From Planococcus lenghuensis (lineage in GTDB: Bacteria; Bacillota; Bacilli; Bacillales_A; Planococcaceae): a DNA stretch of 64,000 nt. The DNA is taken from NCBI RefSeq assembly GCF_001999905.1, contig NZ_CP019640.1, forward strand, positions 887,001 through 951,000. Direction: 5' to 3'. Shown here in pieces: positions 10,646-23,240 of this stretch; the stretch's first letter is position 1, and the number at the start of each line of letters is the position of its first letter. The notes under the pieces were generated by a model. It made no database searches and had not been told where the DNA came from. It saw nothing but the letters and a program-made list of their open reading frames with translations. The translations under genes and the position numbers were made by a program.

Positions 10646-11245
10646 CTGATTTTTGCTGAAATCGGATTAATTATATAGATTGAACTTACGATTTTTACAT
10701 TTCCGGTTAGGTCTTTTGTTCACGCAACGCCCGCTCGGTCTTCCGCAGGCGTCTCGCAAGGTTGCTGCTCACAAAGCACGGAGAAAATGACTGCCTTACA
10801 TGGTGTCTTTTAAATTAAGTAGGATAGACCGCTTATGCCAGTCAATCATGAATTGCGCTTCCCTGTTTCAATATTCCTTGTTTAGCGATGACAGTAACAG
10901 AGGTGATTTGTTGAGGTAAGAGCAGAAAGTGGTGATTCTGACAGGGTCAGCGAATGAGTGGGGCAAGAGGTTTTGACCCGCTCATTTGCGACGAGCATGC
11001 ACAGGAGCATCGGTTTTAACTGCGCCAAAGCGCATAGCGCCGAGAAGCAATCTTCTTTGCTCTTCCCCGAGCGACCAATGCGAATTCGCTGAAGATTCTT
11101 TTGTTCAACCTATATAGTTTAGTATACGGAGGTGTATGAAGTCAGATTTGTTCACTTCAGAGCTTCAGCAGTAAATAAATTTCTTCACTTTATAAAATAT
11201 TAAATAATTCTTATGAGGCAAGAAACGATGTTTTTCGTCCCCGAG
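10646..11245. repeat. Gene-free stretch with decayed intergenic repeat sequence
   Basis: No convincing gene was found on either strand. A segment at about 10987-11012 (TGCGACGAGCATGCACAGGA) matches 28414-28437 (TGCGACGAGCTTGCGCAGGA) with two differences in 20. A second block at about 10723-10775 contains CTTCCGCAGGCGTCTCGC, which resembles the CCCGCAGGAGTCGCCGCC block at 28154-28171. The stretch is best read as a decayed relative of the 28-kb element. The rest shows no clear structure. Copy number elsewhere in the genome cannot be judged from this window. Confidence 0.55.
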
Positions 11246-11269
11246 GTAGGTTTTACAGTTGAACCGTTG

Positions 11270-11275
11270 TATAAT
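11270..11275 (+). promoter_or_regulatory. Probable -10 element of pcrB
   Basis: A consensus TATAAT lies 40 bases upstream of the pcrB start codon. At 17 bases upstream stands TAGGTT, a weak -35 of the same sequence as the one proposed for the adenine deaminase gene. Confidence 0.55.
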
Positions 11276-11315
11276 GGAATGATGAAAATCTGATTGTAAA
11301 GATAGGTGAAGTTCA

Positions 11316-12017
11316 TTGGATTTCCATACATGGCAACACATATTCAAGCTGGATCCTGCTAAACCGATTTCAGACGACCATCTGGAGCAGGTGTGTGAAT
11401 CAGGGACAGACGCAATCATCGTCGGCGGAAGTGACGATGTCACGCTGGACGGAGTGCTGGATTTATTGGCGCGCATTCGGCGCTATACGGTTCCGGTTGC
11501 ACTGGAAGTATCAGTGATCGAGGCGGTGACGCCCGGCTTTGATTTTTATTTTATACCGACTGTACTGAACAGCGATGATCCGAAATGGATTAAAGGGCTT
11601 CATCATGAAGCGATAAAAGAATTCGGTGAATTGATGGACTGGGACGAAGTGGTTCCGGAAGGCTATTGCATCTTGAACCCGGACTGCAAAGCAGCGGCGC
11701 TGACGGGCGCTGATGCGGAATTGTCTGCGGAAGGCGTGCTGGCATATGCTCGTCTGGCAGATAAATTGTTCCGTCTGCCGGTTTTTTATATGGAGTACAG
11801 CGGTACATATGGGGATGCAGATCTTGTCCGGCGTGTTCAGCAGGTGCTGGATGATGCCCGGCTGTTCTATGGCGGCGGGATCGATTCGCCGGAAAAAGCC
11901 CGTGAAATGGCAGCCGTTGCAGATACAGTGGTTGTTGGGAATGTCATCTATGACAATTTGAAACTGGCTCTAAAAACTGTTAAAGCAGTTGCCGAAACGA
12001 AAGCGAAACAGGTATGA
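11316..12017 (+). CDS. pcrB: Heptaprenylglyceryl phosphate synthase PcrB
   Basis: PcrB joins heptaprenyl diphosphate to glycerol-1-phosphate, giving an archaeal-type ether lipid precursor in Bacillales. The 233-residue product opens with the family motif [13 protein letters not shown] and has the TIM-barrel phosphate-binding elements VGGSDDVT near residue 33 and [13 protein letters not shown] near residue 187. The start is a TTG codon behind AGGTGAAG. It lies directly upstream of pcrA, as in B. subtilis. The prenyl chain length is taken from the B. subtilis homologue, not from this sequence. Confidence 0.93.
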   Translation: MDFHTWQHIFKLDPAKPISDDHLEQVCESGTDAIIVGGSDDVTLDGVLDLLARIRRYTVPVALEVSVIEAVTPGFDFYFIPTVLNSDDPKWIKGLHHEAIKEFGELMDWDEVVPEGYCILNPDCKAAALTGADAELSAEGVLAYARLADKLFRLPVFYMEYSGTYGDADLVRRVQQVLDDARLFYGGGIDSPEKAREMAAVADTVVVGNVIYDNLKLALKTVKAVAETKAKQV

Positions 12018-12048
12018 TGAAGAGAACAAGCGTTCGAGGAGGCAAATT

Positions 12049-14268
12049 ATGAACCAATTGGCGAAGAACTTGCTGAACGGCATGAACCCGCAGCAGGCAG
12101 AAGCGGTGCAGTATACGGAAGGGCCGCTTCTGATCATGGCAGGTGCAGGATCAGGCAAAACACGTGTGCTTACGCACCGCATTGCATATCTTGTGCTTGA
12201 AAAAGACGTTTATCCGTCTCATATTCTGGCAATCACATTTACAAATAAAGCCGCCCGTGAAATGCGGGAGCGGATTGATGGCTTATTGGGTCATGGCAGC
12301 GGACAGCGGATGTGGGTATCCACCTTCCACTCGATGTGTGTGCGCATTCTGCGCCGGGATATCGACCGGGTGGGGATTTCGAAAAACTTCTCGATTCTCG
12401 ACGGATCCGATCAGCTGACGGTGATTAAAAACGTCCTGAAAGAACTGAACATGGATCCGAAGAAATTCGATCCGCGGACAATGCTGAATGCTATCTCGTC
12501 AGCAAAAAATGAATGCATCAGTGCCCGGCAATTCAAGGAAAACTTGAATGCGCTGAATCCATACGAAAAAGCGATTTCTGATGTGTACACATCCTATGAA
12601 AAACGGCTGCTGAAAAACCAGTCGCTCGATTTCGATGATCTGATCATGACGACACTTAATCTTTTCGAACAAGTACCGGAAGTGCTCGATTTCTATCAGA
12701 ACAAATTCCAGTATATTCATGTCGACGAATACCAGGATACGAATAACGCCCAATACCGGCTCGTGAAGATGCTTGCGAGCAAATTCAAGAACATTTGCGT
12801 GGTGGGTGATTCGGACCAGTCGATCTATCGCTGGCGCGGCGCGGATATCCAAAATATCCTGTCGTTCGAAAAGGATTACCCGAATGCAAAAGCGATCATG
12901 CTTGAGCAGAATTACCGGTCGACAAAAACGATTCTGCAGGCAGCCAATGAAGTGATCAAGAACAATACGAGCCGCTACCCGAAAGAACTTCGGACAGATA
13001 ATGCGGACGGCCAGTCCATCACTTTATTCAAAGCCGGGAACGAGCGCGAGGAAGCGCAGTTCATCGTTGAGAATATCCAGAACCTGATGCGTGAAGATGG
13101 CTACAAACCGGCTGATTTTGCGATTCTGTACCGGACAAATGCTCAATCCCGGATGATGGAGGAAATGCTTGTTAAATCGAATATGAGCTATACCATCGTC
13201 GGCGGCACGAAATTCTATGATCGCAAAGAGATCAAGGACCTGCTCGCTTATTTGCGTCTCATCGCTAATAACGACGATGATCTTTCGCTGGCTCGGGTCA
13301 TCAATGAACCGAAGCGGGGGATCGGCGGCACAAGTTTCGAGAAAATCGTCCGGTTTTCAATCGATCAGGACCTGACGATCTTGGATGCGCTCAATGAAGT
13401 CGATTTCATGGGGCTGACACCGAAAACTGCCGCGTCAGCAGCGGAATTCCGTGATATGATTCAGGGATTCACGCAAATGCAGGAGTACTTATCCGTAACA
13501 GAATTGGTGGAAGAAGTGCTGGTGAAATCCGGCTACCGGCAGATGCTGCAGGCGGATAAGACGATCGAAGCGGAAAGCCGCCTTGAAAATATCGATGAAT
13601 TCCTGTCTGTGACCCGCGCATTTGAAGAACAGAACGACGATAAATCACTCATTGCCTTCCTGACCGACCTCGCACTCGTTGCCGATATCGATTCACTCGG
13701 CAATGACGGCGCAGATGAGTCGGAAGGCCAAATCGTCCTCATGACCATGCATGCAGCAAAAGGACTGGAGTTTCCAGTCGTGTTCATCATTGGACTCGAA
13801 GAAAATGTCTTCCCGCACTCCCGCTCCATTCACGATGAAGAGGAAATGGAAGAAGAACGGCGCTTATGCTATGTCGGGATTACGCGCGCCGAGCAGAGGC
13901 TCTATTTGACGCACGCCGCCTCCCGCACGCTGTTCGGGCGAAGCAGCTATAACATGCCGTCCCGCTTCCTGAACGAAATATCGGAAGAGCTTATGGAACC
14001 GGCAGGAATTCAGCGGCCGGCATTCAAAGTAGCAGGCCGGCCGGCAACGCAGAAGCGGGCACCGGTCCGCAAACCGGTTTCTGCGGGTTCCGGCAGTGAG
14101 AAACTGAACTGGCAGCCAGGAAACAAAGCACAGCATAAAAAATGGGGCACCGGCACGGTCGTCAGCGTACGAGGTGAAGGCGATCAAATGGAACTGGATA
14201 TCGCATTCCCAAGCCCGACCGGTGTCAAACGGCTTCTTGCGAAATTTGCACCGATTGAAAAAGTCTGA
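12049..14268 (+). CDS. pcrA: ATP-dependent DNA helicase PcrA
   Basis: PcrA is the essential UvrD-like 3'-5' helicase of Gram-positive bacteria, acting in repair, in clearing stalled polymerases and in rolling-circle plasmid replication. The 739-residue protein shows superfamily 1 motifs in order: [11 protein letters not shown] (Walker A, about residue 31), the motif II sequence [41 protein letters not shown] and VGITRAE. The C-terminal tail (about residues 660-739) carries the KPGxxxHKKWGTG-like PcrA/UvrD tail module. The start is the ATG behind GAGGAGG; an upstream in-frame extension overlaps pcrB and was rejected. Confidence 0.97.
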   Translation: MNQLAKNLLNGMNPQQAEAVQYTEGPLLIMAGAGSGKTRVLTHRIAYLVLEKDVYPSHILAITFTNKAAREMRERIDGLLGHGSGQRMWVSTFHSMCVRILRRDIDRVGISKNFSILDGSDQLTVIKNVLKELNMDPKKFDPRTMLNAISSAKNECISARQFKENLNALNPYEKAISDVYTSYEKRLLKNQSLDFDDLIMTTLNLFEQVPEVLDFYQNKFQYIHVDEYQDTNNAQYRLVKMLASKFKNICVVGDSDQSIYRWRGADIQNILSFEKDYPNAKAIMLEQNYRSTKTILQAANEVIKNNTSRYPKELRTDNADGQSITLFKAGNEREEAQFIVENIQNLMREDGYKPADFAILYRTNAQSRMMEEMLVKSNMSYTIVGGTKFYDRKEIKDLLAYLRLIANNDDDLSLARVINEPKRGIGGTSFEKIVRFSIDQDLTILDALNEVDFMGLTPKTAASAAEFRDMIQGFTQMQEYLSVTELVEEVLVKSGYRQMLQADKTIEAESRLENIDEFLSVTRAFEEQNDDKSLIAFLTDLALVADIDSLGNDGADESEGQIVLMTMHAAKGLEFPVVFIIGLEENVFPHSRSIHDEEEMEEERRLCYVGITRAEQRLYLTHAASRTLFGRSSYNMPSRFLNEISEELMEPAGIQRPAFKVAGRPATQKRAPVRKPVSAGSGSEKLNWQPGNKAQHKKWGTGTVVSVRGEGDQMELDIAFPSPTGVKRLLAKFAPIEKV

Positions 14269-16290
<2,022 letters not shown>

Positions 16291-16302
16291 GAGGGACCGG
16301 AA

Positions 16303-17424
16303 ATGAAACGAATTTGGTGGATTCCGGCAATGCTTCTGCTGCTGATTGGCTGTACGCCTTCGTCGGACGAAGCGGAAGTCGTGGAAAACGAAGAGGCGGA
16401 AACCGCATTAATTCCAAGTATTCAGCTCGATGACCGGTATTACCGGACACTGCTGCCGTATAAAGAAAGTGCAGCGCGGGGCATGACGGTACACCGGTTG
16501 AATACCCGCTATGATATTGAAGAAGCCGGAACCGGACTGATGCGGCTGGCCCAACGGCAGTTTTCGCCGGATGATTATTTTTTCCAGGAAGGCCAACAGC
16601 TCTCGGCGGATGACATCAGATCTTGGCTCAGCCGGGAATCAGAAGACAACCCGGTCGGCCTGAATCCTGCGGATAGCCGGACAGAAGCAGAGACCGCAGC
16701 AGGGGAGCGGCCGGAACCGGAAGCACTCGCTCATATCATTGAACAGAATTATTTAGTGAAAACGGACGAAGAGACCATCCGGCTCGGCGGCATTGCGATT
16801 GGCCTTGCCCTGAATTCGACTTACTATAACCGGACAACGGACGGTACGTACGAGGAAGAGATCCCGCGTGCGGAACTGGAAGCGGCAGGGAAAGAAATTG
16901 CCGGTGAAGTGGCCAGCCGGCTCCGGCAAAAAGAGGGACTGACGAATGTTCCGATTGTCATCGGCCTTTTTGAGCAGAACGGCCGCAATGCCATCGTGCC
17001 GGGTTCGTATTTTGCCGTTGGCACCGTCCCGGCAGGCAAGAAGGAAGTCGGAAATTGGCAGGAAGTCCAGGAAGAGCATATCGTTTTCCCGACGACTGAG
17101 CCAGCTGAGACATACCGGGAGACAGATACAGCATTCCGCAATTTCGAGCAGGATATTGAGGAATACTTTTCTGATTTTACCGGAGTTATTGGTGCCGGGT
17201 TTTATGCGGAAGGTGAACTTCAGGAATTGACGATTGAAATTCCGGTTCAGTTCTACAGCTCAACAGAAATTATTGGGTTTACACAGTACGTGACAGGACT
17301 TATCATCGATCACTTTCCGAATAATTCACTGATTGAAGTCAGCATTGCATCGGAAAACGGCCCGGAAGCGCTGATTTTGCGGAAGCCCGGTGCAGAAGAT
17401 CCGGAAGTTCATATATATAGATGA
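16303..17424 (+). CDS. CamS family lipoprotein (YerH type)
   Basis: The 373-residue protein starts with a lipoprotein signal peptide; the lipobox LIGC places the acylated Cys at residue 17, so it should be anchored on the outer face of the membrane. The rest fits the CamS family, whose staphylococcal member is the precursor of a sex-pheromone peptide; the cellular role in Bacillales is unclear. It lies 12 bases after ligA in the conserved pcrB-pcrA-ligA-yerH order of Bacillus and is followed by a terminator. Confidence 0.88.
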   Translation: MKRIWWIPAMLLLLIGCTPSSDEAEVVENEEAETALIPSIQLDDRYYRTLLPYKESAARGMTVHRLNTRYDIEEAGTGLMRLAQRQFSPDDYFFQEGQQLSADDIRSWLSRESEDNPVGLNPADSRTEAETAAGERPEPEALAHIIEQNYLVKTDEETIRLGGIAIGLALNSTYYNRTTDGTYEEEIPRAELEAAGKEIAGEVASRLRQKEGLTNVPIVIGLFEQNGRNAIVPGSYFAVGTVPAGKKEVGNWQEVQEEHIVFPTTEPAETYRETDTAFRNFEQDIEEYFSDFTGVIGAGFYAEGELQELTIEIPVQFYSSTEIIGFTQYVTGLIIDHFPNNSLIEVSIASENGPEALILRKPGAEDPEVHIYR

Positions 17425-17427
17425 TCC

Positions 17428-17466
17428 AACAGGGAGTGCCATGCAGGCGCTCCCTGTTCATTTTTT
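17428..17466 (+). terminator. Intrinsic terminator between camS-like gene and gatC
   Basis: AACAGGGAG pairs with CTCCCTGTT, with an inner GCC/GGC helix, followed by CATTTTTT. It separates the pcrB-ligA cluster from the gat operon. Confidence 0.87.
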
Positions 17467-17520
17467 AGAAAAAATGATATGATAACCGGTATGGTTTAGA
17501 TACCCGGAGGTGTAGGAAAT

Positions 17521-17811
17521 ATGGCGAAAATCACGAAAGAAAAAGTGACGGAAGTAGCGCATCTGGCCCGGCTGGCAATCTCGGAAGAGGAAGCTGAACA
17601 TTTTGCTGAACAGCTCGAGGCAATCACGAATGCGATGGAATTGCTGAATGAATTGGATACAGAAAATGTGGAGCCGACAACACATGTCTACCCGATGGTG
17701 AACGTGCTGCGGGAAGATCAGGCAGAGCCCGGAATTCCGCGTGAACTGGCATTGAAAAATGCACGGGAGCACGAAGCAGGACAAATTAAAGTGCCGAATG
17801 TATTGGACTGA
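17521..17811 (+). CDS. gatC: Aspartyl/glutamyl-tRNA amidotransferase subunit GatC
   Basis: GatC is the 96-residue small subunit that clamps GatA to GatB in the enzyme converting Glu-tRNA(Gln) to Gln-tRNA(Gln). The sequence has the family pattern [13 protein letters not shown] near the N-terminus and the [21 protein letters not shown] segment. CGGAGG lies upstream of the ATG. It is the first gene of gatCAB; gatA follows after 14 bases. Confidence 0.96.
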   Translation: MAKITKEKVTEVAHLARLAISEEEAEHFAEQLEAITNAMELLNELDTENVEPTTHVYPMVNVLREDQAEPGIPRELALKNAREHEAGQIKVPNVLD

Positions 17812-17825
17812 CAGGAGGAAAAAAC

Positions 17826-19295
17826 ATGAGTTTATTCGATAAAACAGCCGATGAACTTCAACGGTTGATAAAGGCAGGCGAGCTGTCATTTGCGGATGTG
17901 ACGCAGGAAGCGTTTGACCGCATCCGGGAATTGGATCCGGAAGTTGCGGCCTTTTTGCAACTGAATGAGGAGCAGGCGACTGCACGTGCTAAAGAATTGG
18001 AGCAGACACCCGCCAGTGAACGAGGGCCGTTGTTTGGTATGCCGATCGGTGTGAAAGACAATATTGTAACCGAAGGAATTGAAACGACCGCCTCAAGCCG
18101 TATTCTGGAAGGTTTTATCCCGATTTATGATGCGACGGTCGTCCGGAAATTGAAAGACGCCGGTATGGTCATCACCGGTAAGCTGAACATGGACGAATTC
18201 GCGATGGGTTCTTCCAATGAGAACTCGTATTATAAGAAAACAAAAAACCCGTGGAACCTTCAGACGGTTCCAGGCGGGTCATCCGGCGGATCAGCGGCTG
18301 CAGTGGCAGCAGGGGAAGTGCCGTTTGCTCTTGGTTCTGATACTGGCGGATCCATCCGGCAGCCAGCCGCTTTCTGCGGAGTCGTCGGCATGAAACCGAC
18401 ATATGGCCGCGTTTCGCGTTTCGGCCTGATTGCTTTTGCTTCATCCCTTGATCAAATCGGTCCGGTAACCCGGACTGTTGAAGATAATGCGAAACTGCTG
18501 CAAGTGATTTCAGGACACGATGACATGGATTCGACATCAGCCGACGTGCCGGTTCCTGATTTTGCCGCTGCGCTCACAGGGGATATCAAAGGACTGCGGA
18601 TCGGTGTGCCGAAAGAGTATTTAGGCGAAGGCGTCAGTGAAGGAGCCAGACAGGCTGTGCTGGATGCGCTCCGCGTCTTGGAAGAAAAAGGCGCGACATG
18701 GGAAGAGATTTCAATGCCGCATTCCAAGTATGCATTGTCTACGTACTATCTGCTGTCGTCTTCAGAAGCTTCCTCGAATCTTGCCCGATTCGATGGTATC
18801 CGCTACGGTTACCGGACAAATCAGGCGGAAAATTTGCTTGATTTCTATATGAACACGCGGGCAGAAGGCTTTGGCGATGAAGTGAAGCGGCGTATTATGC
18901 TCGGGACCTATGCACTCAGCTCGGGATATTATGATGCTTACTATAAAAAGGCCCAGAAAACCCGGACGCTGATCAAGCAGGATTTCGATCAGGCTTTTGA
19001 AAAATTCGATGTGATCATTGGACCGACAACACCGACACCGTCATTCAATATCGGTGAGAAAATCGATGATCCGCTGACGATGTATGCAAACGACATTTTA
19101 ACCATTCCAGTAAACCTTGCCGGTATTCCGGCCATTTCAGTGCCATGCGGTTTTGATAATGGGCTGCCGCTCGGTCTGCAGATCATTGGGCGCCCATTTG
19201 ATGAAGAAACGATTTATCGGACAGCACATGTATTCGAACAGGCAACGGACTTCCACAAACAGAAGCCGGGACTGTGGGAGGTGGCAGCAAAATGA
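17826..19295 (+). CDS. gatA: Glutamyl-tRNA(Gln) amidotransferase subunit GatA
   Basis: GatA is the glutaminase subunit. The 489-residue protein is an amidase-signature enzyme with the Ser-cisSer-Lys triad: Lys in MPIGVKDN (about residue 78), the Ser-rich [12 protein letters not shown] (about 152-163) and [15 protein letters not shown] (about 173-187). It follows gatC with an AGGAGG ribosome site and overlaps gatB by four bases (ATGA), implying coupling of the two large subunits. Confidence 0.97.
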   Translation: MSLFDKTADELQRLIKAGELSFADVTQEAFDRIRELDPEVAAFLQLNEEQATARAKELEQTPASERGPLFGMPIGVKDNIVTEGIETTASSRILEGFIPIYDATVVRKLKDAGMVITGKLNMDEFAMGSSNENSYYKKTKNPWNLQTVPGGSSGGSAAAVAAGEVPFALGSDTGGSIRQPAAFCGVVGMKPTYGRVSRFGLIAFASSLDQIGPVTRTVEDNAKLLQVISGHDDMDSTSADVPVPDFAAALTGDIKGLRIGVPKEYLGEGVSEGARQAVLDALRVLEEKGATWEEISMPHSKYALSTYYLLSSSEASSNLARFDGIRYGYRTNQAENLLDFYMNTRAEGFGDEVKRRIMLGTYALSSGYYDAYYKKAQKTRTLIKQDFDQAFEKFDVIIGPTTPTPSFNIGEKIDDPLTMYANDILTIPVNLAGIPAISVPCGFDNGLPLGLQIIGRPFDEETIYRTAHVFEQATDFHKQKPGLWEVAAK

Positions 19296-20722
19296 ATTTT
19301 GAAACAATCATTGGACTTGAAGTGCACGTTGAGCTGAAGACAGATTCAAAAATGTTTTCGCCATCACCGGCTCATTTCGGGGCAGAACCCAATACGAATA
19401 CGAATGTAATTGATCTCGGATACCCGGGTGTACTCCCGGTCGTGAATAAACGGGCCGTGGAATTCGGCATGCGGGCTGCGCTTGCGCTGAATTGTGAAAT
19501 CGCCCGCCATACGAAGTTCGACCGGAAAAACTACTTTTATCCGGATAATCCGAAAGCTTATCAGATTTCCCAATTCGATGAGCCGATCGGCGAGAACGGC
19601 TGGGTGGAGATCGAAGTGGACGGCAAGAAAAAACGCATCGGTATCACCCGCCTCCATTTAGAGGAAGATGCCGGGAAACTGACACATACAGATGAAGGTT
19701 ACTCCCTCGTTGACTTTAACCGCCAGGGGACGCCGCTGATCGAAATCGTTTCTGAACCGGATATCCGGACGCCGGCAGAAGCCTATGCATACTTGGAGAA
19801 GATCAAAGCGATCATCCAGTATACGGGTGTATCTGACGTGCGCATGGAGGAAGGCTCCTTGCGCTGTGATGCCAATATTTCCTTGCGGCCATACGGCCAG
19901 GACGAGTTCGGAACAAAGACGGAACTTAAGAACCTGAATTCATTCAGCTACGTCCGCAGAGGGCTGGAGCATGAACAGGTACGCCAGGAGCAGGTGCTGC
20001 TCTCAGGCGGTGTCATCCGCCAGGAAACCCGGCGCTTTGATGAATCGACCGGTAAGACCGTCCTCATGCGGGTCAAAGAAGGATCGGATGACTACCGCTA
20101 CTTCCCGGAACCGGATTTGCTTGATATCATCATTGATGACGCATGGATTGAGCGCGTACTTGGTGAAATTCCGGAGCTGCCGGATGCGCGGAAAGAACGG
20201 TATGTCACAGAGCTTGGCTTGCCGGCATATGATGCGGCTGTTTTAACCCTTGCCAAATCAATGTCGGATTTCTTTGAAGCGACTGTCGAAGCGGGAGCTG
20301 ATCCGAAACTCGCTGCCAATTGGCTCATGGGCGACGTATCGGCTTATCTGAATTCCGTGCAGAGAGAAATCAATGAAACACCGCTTGAGCCGAAAGAATT
20401 GGCTGCCATGATTAAATTGATCGAAAAAGGAACCATCTCTTCAAAAATCGCGAAGAAAGTGTTCCGTGAATTGATTGAAAAAGGCGGTTCTGCCGAAGAA
20501 ATCGTTAAAGCGAAAGGACTCGTGCAGATTTCGGATGAAGGGGAGCTGCTCCGCATGGTGACGAAAACACTTGACGCCAACCCGCAGTCCATCGAAGATT
20601 TCAAGAATGGCAAAGACCGGGCGATCGGTTTCCTCGTCGGTCAGATCATGAAAGCGACGAAGGGACAGGCGAACCCGCCGCTTCTGAACAAACTACTGCT
20701 TGAAGAAATCGCAAAGCGCTGA
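19292..20722 (+). CDS. gatB: Aspartyl/glutamyl-tRNA amidotransferase subunit GatB
   Basis: GatB is the kinase/transamidase subunit that activates the tRNA-bound glutamate. The 476-residue protein begins [15 protein letters not shown], contains the family motif [19 protein letters not shown] (about residues 78-96), HLEEDAGK and [12 protein letters not shown], and ends with the helical tail domain that contacts tRNA ([16 protein letters not shown]). The start was set at the ATG of the ATGA overlap with gatA, behind GGGAGG. Confidence 0.97.
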   Translation: MNFETIIGLEVHVELKTDSKMFSPSPAHFGAEPNTNTNVIDLGYPGVLPVVNKRAVEFGMRAALALNCEIARHTKFDRKNYFYPDNPKAYQISQFDEPIGENGWVEIEVDGKKKRIGITRLHLEEDAGKLTHTDEGYSLVDFNRQGTPLIEIVSEPDIRTPAEAYAYLEKIKAIIQYTGVSDVRMEEGSLRCDANISLRPYGQDEFGTKTELKNLNSFSYVRRGLEHEQVRQEQVLLSGGVIRQETRRFDESTGKTVLMRVKEGSDDYRYFPEPDLLDIIIDDAWIERVLGEIPELPDARKERYVTELGLPAYDAAVLTLAKSMSDFFEATVEAGADPKLAANWLMGDVSAYLNSVQREINETPLEPKELAAMIKLIEKGTISSKIAKKVFRELIEKGGSAEEIVKAKGLVQISDEGELLRMVTKTLDANPQSIEDFKNGKDRAIGFLVGQIMKATKGQANPPLLNKLLLEEIAKR

Positions 20723-20728
20723 TCGAAG

Positions 20729-20756
20729 ACCGGAATCCGATGAGGGTTCCGGTTTT
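20729..20756 (+). terminator. Likely terminator after gatB
   Basis: ACCGGAATCC pairs imperfectly with GGGTTCCGGT, followed by a short TTTT run. It is weaker than most terminators in the window. Confidence 0.6.
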
Positions 20757-20812
20757 CAATAGCATCTTCGATATGAAGGGCGTAAACTGGTGATGAAGGA
20801 GTGACTGGATCA

Positions 20813-21373
20813 ATGAGAACAGAACAGCAGTATTTTGAAGATGCATTGCCGCTGGAGAAGTACATGGCGCAGATGGAAGTGCATCAGGAGAAGTCCTATC
20901 AAGTCTACGAGCGATTTGAATTGCCGGAAGATGAGGCGTTTTTCGATTTGCTCCGCGAAAAGCAGCCTCACGTGTTGGCGATTACAGAAGATTGGTGCGG
21001 CGATGCGATGATGAATAACCCGATCCTGCGGAAAGTCGCCGAGCGGGCAGACTTGGAAATCCGCTGCGTTTACCGGGATCAGAATCTGGAGCTGATGGAC
21101 CGTTACTTGACGAATGGCGGCCGCTCAATTCCAAAATACATCATTTTATCATCGACTGGAGAAGTGCTTGGGACATGGGGCCCGCGGGCACCGCAGATTC
21201 AAGAGTTTGTCATGACGGAAAAAGCCAAGCTTCCGGACCCGGATGATGCACGCTTCGAGCTTCAGCAGAAAGCCTTCCATAGCGATCTCACCGAGCGGTT
21301 TGCAAGCAGTGAAGAGTTCTGGCAGCTCGTCTATGAAGACTTGCGCAATACGTTTCGGGAAGCATTGAAGTGA
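20813..21373 (+). CDS. Thioredoxin-fold protein with a single active-site cysteine
   Basis: The 186-residue product matches the thioredoxin-like family in which the WCxxC site is reduced to one Cys: ITEDWCGDAMMNNPIL at about residues 58-73 has WCGD. The following strand-helix pattern (RCVYRDQNLELMDRYL, then IPKYIILSSTGEVLGTWGP with a cis-Pro) supports the fold. The ATG was chosen because AAGGAG lies 11 bases upstream; a GTG 12 bases earlier overlaps that site. With one Cys, a thiol-disulfide exchange or bacillithiol-linked role is possible but not shown. Confidence 0.8.
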   Translation: MRTEQQYFEDALPLEKYMAQMEVHQEKSYQVYERFELPEDEAFFDLLREKQPHVLAITEDWCGDAMMNNPILRKVAERADLEIRCVYRDQNLELMDRYLTNGGRSIPKYIILSSTGEVLGTWGPRAPQIQEFVMTEKAKLPDPDDARFELQQKAFHSDLTERFASSEEFWQLVYEDLRNTFREALK

Positions 21374-21475
21374 CAGCGCAGGGACAATTGGATCAGCAGT
21401 CCATATAAGTGCTGGCAACCTTTTTGTGTTTTTACAGTCCTACACGAAGAGAATGAAAAGGAAGGCTGAGTTCTG

Positions 21476-22390
21476 ATGAAACGTGCACGCATAATTTATA
21501 ATCCGACTTCCGGACGGGAGCTGTTCCGCCGGCATTTGCCGGAAGTGCTGGAGCAGCTGGAACGGGCAGGCTATGAAACCTCTTGCCATGCCACCACAGG
21601 ACCGGGAGATGCGACAAGAGCGGCAATGTTAGCGGTGAAACGGGAATTTGATGTGGTGATTGCAGTCGGCGGAGACGGGACGCTGAATGAAGTGGTGGCC
21701 GGGGTGTCAAATTCCGAAAAAAAACCGAAGATCGGCCTTATCCCGATGGGCACCACGAATGACTTTGCCCGTGCCATTCATATTCCGCGGGATATCAATA
21801 AAGCGATCGAGATTATCATACAGGGCAAAACGATTCCGGTGGATGTCGGACTCATGAATGGCAAGCGGCACTTCATTAATATCGCTGGTGGCGGACGGAT
21901 GACAGAACTGACGTACGAGGTACCGAGTAAGCTGAAAACCGTGCTTGGTCAGATGGCCTATTATCTGAAAGGGATTGAAATGCTGCCGTCTATCCGATCA
22001 TCAAGAGTACGAATCGAGTATGATGGAAATGTATTGGAAGGCAGCGTCATGATGTTTTTGATCGGCCTGACAAATTCGGTTGGCGGTTTTGAAAAACTGG
22101 CACCGGATGCCAGCATCAATGATGGCAAATTTACCTTGCTCATTCTGAAAGAGGTCAATATAGCGGAATTTGTCCGGCTGGCTTCCCTTGCATTGCGCGG
22201 TGAACATTTATCAGACCCTAATGTTGTTTATGTAAAAGCGAGCAAAGTGACCGTCACTTCAGAAGAGCGGGTCGTACTGAACCTGGACGGGGAATACGGC
22301 GGTGCGCTGCCTGCCGTATTCGAGAATCTGGCGCGCCATATTGAGGTATTTGTCCCGCCTGACTCCGTTGATAAACTGAATTTGAAGTGA
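21476..22390 (+). CDS. dgkB: Diacylglycerol kinase DgkB
   Basis: DgkB phosphorylates diacylglycerol released by lipoteichoic acid synthesis, returning it to phospholipid synthesis; it is essential in B. subtilis, where it is also called YerQ. The 304-residue protein has the diacylglycerol-kinase catalytic signature GGDGTLNE at residues 65-72 and GTTNDFARAIHIP at about residues 92-104. AAGGAAGG precedes the ATG. The position after gatB is conserved with Bacillus. A strong terminator follows. Confidence 0.94.
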   Translation: MKRARIIYNPTSGRELFRRHLPEVLEQLERAGYETSCHATTGPGDATRAAMLAVKREFDVVIAVGGDGTLNEVVAGVSNSEKKPKIGLIPMGTTNDFARAIHIPRDINKAIEIIIQGKTIPVDVGLMNGKRHFINIAGGGRMTELTYEVPSKLKTVLGQMAYYLKGIEMLPSIRSSRVRIEYDGNVLEGSVMMFLIGLTNSVGGFEKLAPDASINDGKFTLLILKEVNIAEFVRLASLALRGEHLSDPNVVYVKASKVTVTSEERVVLNLDGEYGGALPAVFENLARHIEVFVPPDSVDKLNLK

Positions 22391-22395
22391 CAGCC

Positions 22396-22433
22396 AGACA
22401 GCGGGAGGCTCAAGCTCTCCCGCTGTCTTTTTA
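22396..22433 (+). terminator. Intrinsic terminator after dgkB
   Basis: AGACAGCGGGAG pairs with CTCCCGCTGTCT and is followed by TTTTT. Confidence 0.92.
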
Positions 22434-22468
22434 AGTGTACGCAGCAATAGAGATGAGGAGGCGGATGG

Positions 22469-23176
22469 ATGAAATCGTACAAGACGCTGCTGTTTGATTT
22501 GGATGATACACTGCTGGACTTTAAGGCGGCGGAACAGGAAGCGCTTAAATCACTGTTCAGCGCGCAAGGGATGTCGCTGACAGATAAAGTCGCTGCCCGT
22601 TACCGGCTTCTCAACAAAGACTTGTGGCAGTCGTTTGAGGAAGGGAAGATAACAAAGGAGGAAGTGATCCATACCCGGTTTGCAAGGCTGTTCGCCGAAT
22701 ACGAAAAAGAAGTGGATGGCCGGGAAATGGATGATGATTACCGAAAACATTTGGAGAGAGGGGTCCAGTTTGTGGCCGGGGCCCGGGAGTTGGTTTCATC
22801 GCTTCATGGGAGATTCAGTTTATACATTGTCACGAACGGAATAGCCAGAACTCAATTGAAACGGCTGCATGATTCAGGGCTCTATCCGCTGTTCGATGGC
22901 ATTTTCATATCAGAAGAATTGAAAGCTCAAAAACCGATGAATGCATTTTTCAAAGCTGTTTTTGCTGAAATTCCTTCCTTTACTCCGGCTGGCACGTTGA
23001 TTATCGGCGATTCCTTCAATGCGGATATCCGGGGCGGTCAGGCGGCGGGCATCGATACATGCTGGTTTAATCGGCATAACCTTCCCCGTCCCGGCGATAT
23101 TCAGCCCACATATGAAGTAAGAGAGCTGCAGGAGCTGCAGCGGCTGCTGCAAGATAAACCGGGGAAGCAGAATTGA
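22469..23176 (+). CDS. HAD superfamily hydrolase, YjjG-like nucleotide phosphatase
   Basis: The 235-residue protein has all HAD motifs: FDLDDTLLDF (nucleophile Asp10, acid Asp12), the motif II TNG near residue 117, a conserved Lys in LKAQKPMNAFF and the metal site IIGDSFNADIRGG near residue 182. The overall pattern, with a helical cap after motif I, is that of the YjjG/YfnB group, whose members dephosphorylate non-canonical pyrimidine nucleotides. GAGGAGG lies upstream of the ATG. The substrate is inferred from family only. Confidence 0.85.
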   Translation: MKSYKTLLFDLDDTLLDFKAAEQEALKSLFSAQGMSLTDKVAARYRLLNKDLWQSFEEGKITKEEVIHTRFARLFAEYEKEVDGREMDDDYRKHLERGVQFVAGARELVSSLHGRFSLYIVTNGIARTQLKRLHDSGLYPLFDGIFISEELKAQKPMNAFFKAVFAEIPSFTPAGTLIIGDSFNADIRGGQAAGIDTCWFNRHNLPRPGDIQPTYEVRELQELQRLLQDKPGKQN

Positions 23177-23195
23177 CAAATTGAAAAGCGGTATA

Positions 23196-23237
23196 AAACA
23201 GCCGGCGATCAGACAAGGTCTGATCGCCGGCTGTTTC
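23196..23237. terminator. Bidirectional terminator between convergent HAD and Nudix genes
   Basis: A 15-base perfect stem, CAGCCGGCGATCAGA and TCTGATCGCCGGCTG, has A-rich sequence on the left and T-rich sequence on the right, so it can serve both converging genes. Confidence 0.9.
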
Positions 23238-23240
23238 TGT

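Noticed and set aside
11131-11173. 12-codon frame MKSDLFTSELQQ behind GGAGG in the yerC-pcrB gap
   Set aside because: The ribosome site is only about three bases from the ATG and there is no promoter or neighbour support.
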